A stretch of 64,000 bases of DNA from Acidipropionibacterium thoenii DSM 20276 (GTDB taxonomy: Bacteria > Actinomycetota > Actinomycetes > Propionibacteriales > Propionibacteriaceae): assembly GCF_000423445.1 (NCBI RefSeq), contig NZ_AUHZ01000015.1, forward strand, positions 1 to 64,000, in the 5' to 3' direction. The notes under the pieces are model-generated. The model ran no database searches. It was given only the letters and a program-made list of their open reading frames with translations, and was not told the origin of the DNA. The translations under genes and the position numbers were made by a program. The number at the start of each line of letters is the position of its first letter. Position 1 is the stretch's first letter. This document shows positions 56,264-64,000 of this stretch, one piece after another.

Positions 56264-56746
56264 ATGCCCAGGGAGAAGGGCGAGCGCATCGTCGCACGCA
56301 ACAAGAAGGCCCTTCATGACTATGCCATCGGCGAGCGCTGGGAGGCCGGGATGGTGCTCCAGGGCACCGAGGTGAAGTCGCTCCGCGCCGGGAAGGCATC
56401 ACTGGGGGACGCCTTCGCCCAGGTGGATGACCACGGCGAGGTGTGGCTGTACAACCTGCACATTCCCGAGTACGCCTTCGGCACCTGGCGCAACCATGAG
56501 GTGATGCGCAAGCGCAAGCTGCTGCTGTCGAAGCGCGAGATCGCGAAGCTGTCACGGGAGTCGGCCGATTCCGGCAGGACCATCGTCCCGCTGTCGCTGT
56601 ACTTCAAGGACGGCTACGCCAAGGTCGAGATCGCGGTGGCCACCGGAAAGCGGGACTGGGACAAGCGCCAGGCCATCAAGCAGCGCGATGCCGACCGCGA
56701 GGCCCGCCGCGCCATATCGGCCAGGATCAAGCACGGCCGTCGGTGA
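56264..56746 (+). CDS. smpB: SsrA-binding protein SmpB
   Basis: SmpB delivers tmRNA to stalled ribosomes. The 160-residue protein has [22 protein letters not shown] and [11 protein letters not shown], and its basic tail ends [10 protein letters not shown]. The ATG at 56264 has a full AAGGAGG at 56252-56258. No ssrA gene is seen just downstream. Confidence 0.95.
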   Translation: MPREKGERIVARNKKALHDYAIGERWEAGMVLQGTEVKSLRAGKASLGDAFAQVDDHGEVWLYNLHIPEYAFGTWRNHEVMRKRKLLLSKREIAKLSRESADSGRTIVPLSLYFKDGYAKVEIAVATGKRDWDKRQAIKQRDADREARRAISARIKHGRR

Positions 56747-56832
56747 GTCGACGAGGGCCGCTCTGAAGCTGCTCGAGGTCCGGCGCGGCAGCCGCGATGC
56801 GGGTTGTCCGGGTGAGTTGTGGGCCCCCCGGC

Positions 56833-56860
56833 CATGATGTATAAATATGCACATGACTGC
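56833..56860 (+). promoter_or_regulatory. argC promoter with possible ARG box
   Basis: An AT-rich stretch, ATGTATAAATATGCACAT, spans the argC start region. It holds TATAAA as a -10 and a near-palindrome TGTATA-AA-TATGCA, similar in layout to ArgR boxes (short AT-rich palindromes over promoters). The transcript would have little or no leader. Confidence 0.4.
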
Positions 56861-57944
56861 AAAGCCATTCAGTGTGGCGGTGGCCGGCGCGTCCGGCTAT
56901 GCGGGGTCAGAGGCGGCCCGGCTCATTGTTGGGCACCCCCATATGCACCTGGGTGCGCTCGCCGCGCACACCAATGCCGGCCAGCCGGTGGCCATTGTGC
57001 TGCCGCAACTGGCGGGGACTCCCGACGTGGCCGAGACCTTCACGGAGATGGACCCGGAGCTGCTCGCCGGACATGACGCCGTGGTCCTGGGGCTGCCGCA
57101 CGGAGCCTCGGCCGAGCTGGCCGGCCGGCTCATCGAGCTCAATCCGGATCTGGTGATCGTCGACGCCGGGGCCGACTTCCGGCTGGTCTCGGCCGCCGAC
57201 TGGCAGTCCTTCTACGGCGGCGAGCATGCCGGGACATGGCCCTACGGACTGCCCGAGCTGCCGCTGGCAGCAGATCCCGCCCATCCGGGCGGTCACAAGC
57301 AGCGCGATGAGCTGCTGGGCCACAAGCACATCGCCGGACCCGGTTGCAATGCCTCGGCAGTGGCCCTGGGGCTGGCGCCGGTGGTGGCGGCCGGCCTGCT
57401 GGAGCCTGCTGGGCTGTCGGCGGTGCTGCCGGTCGGCACCTCGGGGGCCGGACGCAAGGCGAGAACCGAGATGATCTTCGCCGAGGTCAATGGCGGTGCC
57501 AGGCCCTACTCGAGCGGCGGCGTCCACCGGCACCTGCCCGAGATCCTCCAGTCCCTGCACAAGGCCGGTGCACCCCAGCAGACCAGCCTGTCGATGACGG
57601 CGATCCTGGTGCCGATGAGCCGGGGAATCCTGGCGGTCTGCAACGGCCGCTCCGCCGACCGGGTCTCCACCGGCAGTCTGCTGGAGTGCCTGTCGGATGC
57701 CTATGCCGATGAGCCCTTCGTCACTGTCCTGCCGGAGGGACAGATGGCCTCCACCCATCCGGTGATCGGCTCCAACATGGTGCGGATGTCGGCGGTGGCG
57801 GACCCGGCCTCCGGAGTCTCGACGGTGATGGTGGCCATCGACAATCTCGTCAAGGGCACCGCCGGGGCAGCCCTGCAGTGCCTCAACCTGGCGCTGGGAC
57901 TGCCCGAGACAGAGGGTCTGTCGCGAGTCGGGCTGGCCCCCTGA
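56847..57944 (+). CDS. argC: N-acetyl-gamma-glutamyl-phosphate reductase
   Basis: ArgC reduces N-acetylglutamyl phosphate to the semialdehyde. The 365-residue protein has the Rossmann motif VAVAGASGYAGSEAARL and the catalytic Cys in GPGCNASAVAL. VGTSGAGRKA is a family signature. It starts at the ATG at 56847 or two codons later. It leads the argCJBDFH cluster. Confidence 0.95.
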   Translation: MHMTAKPFSVAVAGASGYAGSEAARLIVGHPHMHLGALAAHTNAGQPVAIVLPQLAGTPDVAETFTEMDPELLAGHDAVVLGLPHGASAELAGRLIELNPDLVIVDAGADFRLVSAADWQSFYGGEHAGTWPYGLPELPLAADPAHPGGHKQRDELLGHKHIAGPGCNASAVALGLAPVVAAGLLEPAGLSAVLPVGTSGAGRKARTEMIFAEVNGGARPYSSGGVHRHLPEILQSLHKAGAPQQTSLSMTAILVPMSRGILAVCNGRSADRVSTGSLLECLSDAYADEPFVTVLPEGQMASTHPVIGSNMVRMSAVADPASGVSTVMVAIDNLVKGTAGAALQCLNLALGLPETEGLSRVGLAP

Positions 57945-58005
57945 CAGCCGCCCCGTCCCACCCAATTCTGCGGCCTGCTCGGCCGATTTCACGGAGAGAA
58001 TCACC

Positions 58006-59168
<1,163 letters not shown>

Positions 59169-59172
<4 letters not shown>

Positions 59173-60119
59173 GCATTGCACTGGATGTCCCATTGAACGC
59201 CTCCCAGAGCGCCGCACAGCGCAAGTCGGAGGTGCTGGTCGAGGCACTGCCGTGGATCCGCAGGTTCCAGGGCTGCACCGTGGTCGTCAAGTACGGCGGC
59301 AATGCGATGGTCGACCCCGTCCTGCAGCAGGCCTTCGCCGATGACATCGTCTTCATGGCCTCGGTCGGTATCCGACCGATCGTGGTGCACGGCGGCGGAC
59401 CGCAGATCAACGCGATGCTGCACAACCAGGGCACCGCCGTCGAGTTCCGCAACGGCCTGAGGGTCACCAGCCCCGAGGTGATGGACGTCGTGAGGATGGT
59501 GCTGGTCGGCCAGGTGGGCCGCCAGCTGGTCAACCGGATCAACACCTTCGCCCCCCTGGCGATCGGCATGTCGGGAGAGGACGCCGGTCTGCTGTCGGCC
59601 AGGCGCACCCACGTGGAGATGGACGGGGAGCCGGTGGACATGGGCCTGGTGGGTGAGATCACCGACGTCAACACCGATCTCATCAACGACATGCTGGACC
59701 GTGCCCAGATCCCGATCATCGCCCCGGTGACTCCCGAGGTCGACGGCCAGGGCAATCCCACCGGTCAGATCCTCAATGTCAACGCCGACGCCGCAGCGAC
59801 CGCGATCGCCCAGGCGTTGCGCGCCGAGAAGCTCGTGATGCTCACCAATGTGGCCGGCATCTACCGCACCTGGCCCGACCCGCGGACGCTGATACCCGAC
59901 ATCTCGGTCTCCGACCTGCGCCGGATGATCCCGCGGCTGGGGGAGGGGATGAGGCCCAAGGCCCAGGCTCTGCTGGAGGCCATCGACGGCGGGGTGACCA
60001 GTTCTGCGATCGTCGACGGGCGCATCGAGCACGCCCTGCTGCTGGAGATCTTCACCACCAAGGGAGTGGGCACGATGGCCCGCCCCGATGACTACGAGTC
60101 GGGAGTGACCGATGACTGA
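59169..60119 (+). CDS. argB: Acetylglutamate kinase
   Basis: ArgB phosphorylates N-acetylglutamate and is the usual arginine feedback point. The 316-residue protein has VVKYGGNAMVD for ATP binding, VVHGGGPQIN for substrate binding, and VNADAAATAIAQAL. The N-terminal helix (residues 10-25, RKSEVLVEALPWIRRF) is the extension linked to arginine sensitivity. It overlaps argJ by four bases and argD by eight. Confidence 0.95.
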
Positions 60120-61362
60120 GGCATCCACCGGGACCGTCGCCGGTCTGGACCGGGATCTCGCCGAGGACTGGGGAGACCGCTACAAGGACCATCTGCTGGG
60201 TGTCTTCGGTTCCCCGCAGATGTGCCTGGTCCAGGGCCACGGCTGCTACGTCACCGATGCGGCCGGCAGGAACTACCTGGACCTGCTCGGCGGGATCGCC
60301 GTCAACGCCCTGGGATATGCCCACCCCGCCTGGGTGAGGGCGGTCTCGGCCCAGGCCGGGATCCTGGCCCACGTCTCCAACTTCTTCACCACGCCGGGTC
60401 AGCTGGCACTTGCCGAGAAGCTGCTGGAGATCGCCGGCGCACCCGAGGGGTCCGCGGCGTTCTTCTGCAACTCCGGAACCGAGGCCAACGAGGCGGCGCT
60501 GAAGATCGTCAAGGCCCACCACCGGGGAGGCCGGGTGCTGGCTCTGGAGCACGCCTTCCACGGCCGGACCCTCGGCGCCCTGGCGCTCACCTACAAACAG
60601 GCCTACCGGGCTCCGTTCGCACCGCTGGGCGCCGACGTCACCTTCATCCCGGCCGAGGACGTTGCCGCCCTGGTGGCTGAACTGCGCCAGGGCGATGTCG
60701 CCGGGATCTTCGTGGAACCGACCCAGGGAGAGGCCGGGGTCATCCCGCTGAGCCGGGAGTACCTGCAGGCGGTCCGCCGGCTGGCCAGCGAGCACGACGC
60801 CCTGCTGGTGGTCGACGAGGTGCAGTGCGGGATGGGCCGCACCGGAGGATGGTTCGCCCACCAGGCCGCCGGGATCCGGCCCGACATCATGACCTGCGCC
60901 AAGGCCCTGGGCGGAGGCTTCCCGATGGGGGCGGCCGTCACCTTCGGTCCGGCGATCACCGGGATCCTCGCCCCCGGACAGCACGGCACGACCTTCGGCG
61001 GCAACCCGCTCGCCTGCGCCGCCGCGCTGGCAGTGATCTCCACCATCGAGGACGACCACCTGCTGGAGAATGTCCGCCAGGTCGGACAGCACCTCATCGA
61101 CACCATCACCGGATGCCATCCGCGAGTGGTCGAGGTGCGCGGCTCCGGGCTGCTGCTCGGCATCCAGCTGGACGCCGATATCGCCGGCGATGTGGTGACC
61201 GCAGCCAGGGGCCGAGGATTCATCATCAACGCCGCCAACCCGTCCACCATCCGGCTGGCGCCCCCCTACATCCTCACCGTGGCCCAGGCCGACAGCTTCA
61301 CAGAAGCCCTGCCGGGACTGCTGGACGCGGTGTCCACCACGACCTCCCAGAAGGAGAACTGA
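60112..61362 (+). CDS. argD: Acetylornithine aminotransferase
   Basis: ArgD converts N-acetylglutamate semialdehyde to N-acetylornithine with PLP. The 416-residue class III aminotransferase has FFCNSGTEANEAALKI, VVDEVQCGMGRTG, and the PLP Lys in TCAKALGGGFPMGA. It starts inside the end of argB and is followed after one base by argF. Confidence 0.95.
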   Translation: MTEASTGTVAGLDRDLAEDWGDRYKDHLLGVFGSPQMCLVQGHGCYVTDAAGRNYLDLLGGIAVNALGYAHPAWVRAVSAQAGILAHVSNFFTTPGQLALAEKLLEIAGAPEGSAAFFCNSGTEANEAALKIVKAHHRGGRVLALEHAFHGRTLGALALTYKQAYRAPFAPLGADVTFIPAEDVAALVAELRQGDVAGIFVEPTQGEAGVIPLSREYLQAVRRLASEHDALLVVDEVQCGMGRTGGWFAHQAAGIRPDIMTCAKALGGGFPMGAAVTFGPAITGILAPGQHGTTFGGNPLACAAALAVISTIEDDHLLENVRQVGQHLIDTITGCHPRVVEVRGSGLLLGIQLDADIAGDVVTAARGRGFIINAANPSTIRLAPPYILTVAQADSFTEALPGLLDAVSTTTSQKEN

Positions 61363-61363
61363 G

Positions 61364-62314
61364 ATGCGCCACTTCCTGCGCGACGACGACCTGACCAGTG
61401 CCGAGCAGCGGGCCGTGCTGGCCCGCGGGCTGGCGCTCAAGGCCGACCGTTTCGCTGAGACGCCGTTCGTCGGGCCCAGGACGGTGGCGGTGATCTTCGA
61501 CAAGTCCTCGACCCGGACCCGGGTGTCCTTCGCGGTGGGCATCGCCGATCTGGGCGGCAGCCCGCTGGTGATCGACGCCGCCAGCTCGCAGATGGGACGC
61601 GGCGAGCCGATCAGCGACACCGCCAAGGTGCTGTCGTCGATGTGCTCGATGATTGTGTGGCGGACCTTCGGCCAGGAGCGCCTCGACCAGATGGCCGCCA
61701 GTTCGGCGGTGCCGGTGGTCAATGCCCTCACCGATCAGTTCCACCCCTGCCAGATCCTTGCAGACCTGCTCACCATCGCCGAGGTCAAGGGGGGTCTGTC
61801 CCCCGAGGGCCCGGCGCTGGCCGGGCGCAGCTTCGCCTACCTGGGTGACGGTGCCAACAACATGGCCGCCTCCTATCTGGTGGGAGGGGCACTGGCCGGA
61901 ATGGAGGTGCGGATCGGGTGCCCCGAGTCGCACTCACCGCGCCCCGACGTCGTCGCCCGCGCCGCCGAGATCGCCGAGTCCACCGGCGGGTCGGTGCTGG
62001 TGACCACAGACCCGGCCGAGGCCGTGGCGGGGATCGACGCGGTGGCCACCGACACCTGGGCATCGATGGGATTCGAGGAGGCCGGACATGCCGCCGAGGG
62101 TGTCCTCAAGCCCTACCAGGTGACCTCCCAGCTGATGGACCTGGGGAATCAGGCGGTCTTCATGCACTGCCTGCCCGCCTACCGCGAGCACGAGGTGACC
62201 TCCGAGGTCATCGACGGGCCCGCCTCGGTGGTCTGGCAGGAGGCCGAGAACCGGCTGCATGCCCAGAAGGGGCTGATGGCCTGGCTGATGGACCCCGAGC
62301 AGATCGCCGGCTGA
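61364..62314 (+). CDS. argF: Ornithine carbamoyltransferase
   Basis: ArgF makes citrulline from ornithine and carbamoyl phosphate. The 316-residue protein has DKSSTRTRVSF for carbamoyl phosphate, DQFHPCQILADLLT, and the ornithine-binding MHCLPAYR. It directly follows argD. In many actinobacteria argR and argG come next; here argH does. Confidence 0.95.
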   Translation: MRHFLRDDDLTSAEQRAVLARGLALKADRFAETPFVGPRTVAVIFDKSSTRTRVSFAVGIADLGGSPLVIDAASSQMGRGEPISDTAKVLSSMCSMIVWRTFGQERLDQMAASSAVPVVNALTDQFHPCQILADLLTIAEVKGGLSPEGPALAGRSFAYLGDGANNMAASYLVGGALAGMEVRIGCPESHSPRPDVVARAAEIAESTGGSVLVTTDPAEAVAGIDAVATDTWASMGFEEAGHAAEGVLKPYQVTSQLMDLGNQAVFMHCLPAYREHEVTSEVIDGPASVVWQEAENRLHAQKGLMAWLMDPEQIAG

Positions 62315-62389
62315 GGGCGCCGACCAGGGCTGACCCTCACCACCCGAGCCGCCGCCCGGAATGGCGCCGCGGCGTCTCCGAAGGGTTGA

Positions 62390-63850
<1,461 letters not shown>

Positions 63851-63913
63851 GGGTCTTGCCAGGGGCGAGGGATGGGGGATCGGTCCGGGGCGCGGAGGCT
63901 GGGAAAAACGACG

Positions 63914-63925
63914 CTTGCGCGCAAG
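63914..63925. promoter_or_regulatory. Perfect 12-bp palindrome CTTGCGCGCAAG
   Basis: The site is 11 bases before the first plausible start codon of the next gene and after argH. It could be an operator or part of a weak terminator. Nothing more can be seen. Confidence 0.35.
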
Positions 63926-63935
63926 GATGGATGCT

Positions 63936-64000
63936 ATGAGGAGTCCATTCGCCGATGCACCCTTCGGCACCCCAGCAAGCCCGTTCCGGCGCCCCGCCAG
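63936..64000 (+). CDS. Start of a possible gene running off the right edge
   Basis: From the ATG at 63936 the frame is open to the window edge (MRSPFADAPFGTPASPFRRP). AAGGA lies at 63923-63927. The 21 codons are too few to identify a product. Confidence 0.35.
   Translation, partial: MRSPFADAPFGTPASPFRRPA

Overview
The window is high-GC actinobacterial DNA. Gene order follows known actinobacterial blocks: TPR protein, HAD, tlyA, nadK, recN, pyrG, NUDIX, xerD, parA, rluB; then pafB, pafC, tatA, tatC, helY. The protein sequences, the ISL3-type transposase and the bioYMN block look most like Propionibacteriaceae (Propionibacterium, Acidipropionibacterium, Cutibacterium). That assignment is inference from recognition, not from a search.

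Layout. Positions 1-312 are the 5' end of an ISL3-type insertion sequence. Positions 411-13413 are a tightly overlapping plus-strand block with biotin uptake (bioYMN) embedded among tlyA, nadK, recN, pyrG, xerD and parA. Positions 13487-23800 hold an FKBP lipoprotein, gluQ, pafBC, tatAC, an interrupted diacylglycerol kinase, helY and hisF. Positions 24247-32577 are a branched-chain amino acid region: an ilvBNC operon behind a leader peptide and attenuator, then divergent leuB and ilvE, then cimA. leuCD with a divergent IclR regulator follows at 36138-38972. Together cimA and leuCDB give a route from pyruvate to 2-oxobutyrate for isoleucine. In between lie deoA, a FAH-family hydrolase, a CPBP protease and two tRNAs. 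Positions 39058-46784 hold an acyltransferase, ddl, a DUF3515 lipoprotein, thiL, ftsK and two tandem DUF805 membrane proteins. Positions 53314-56746 are prfB, ftsE, ftsX and smpB. Positions 56847-63850 are argC, J, B, D, F and H.

The main accessory region is about 6.2 kb (46921-53170). It lies between two near-identical 20-21 bp direct repeats, one of which overlaps the 3' end of a tRNA-Val gene. It carries a double helix-turn-helix protein, an OLD-family ATPase/TOPRIM nuclease, a small Mrr-like PD-(D/E)xK nuclease and a 900-residue helical-repeat protein. The last two lie in one reading frame separated by a single TAG codon, so they may be one broken protein. This is the best candidate in the window for an undescribed, probably defensive, system.

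Regulatory signals that can be read directly include a BioQ-like operator before bioY, the ilv attenuator, and a perfect 16-bp palindrome between leuB and ilvE. More than ten genes have a TANNNT -10 box 6-8 bases before the start codon, indicating leaderless transcripts.
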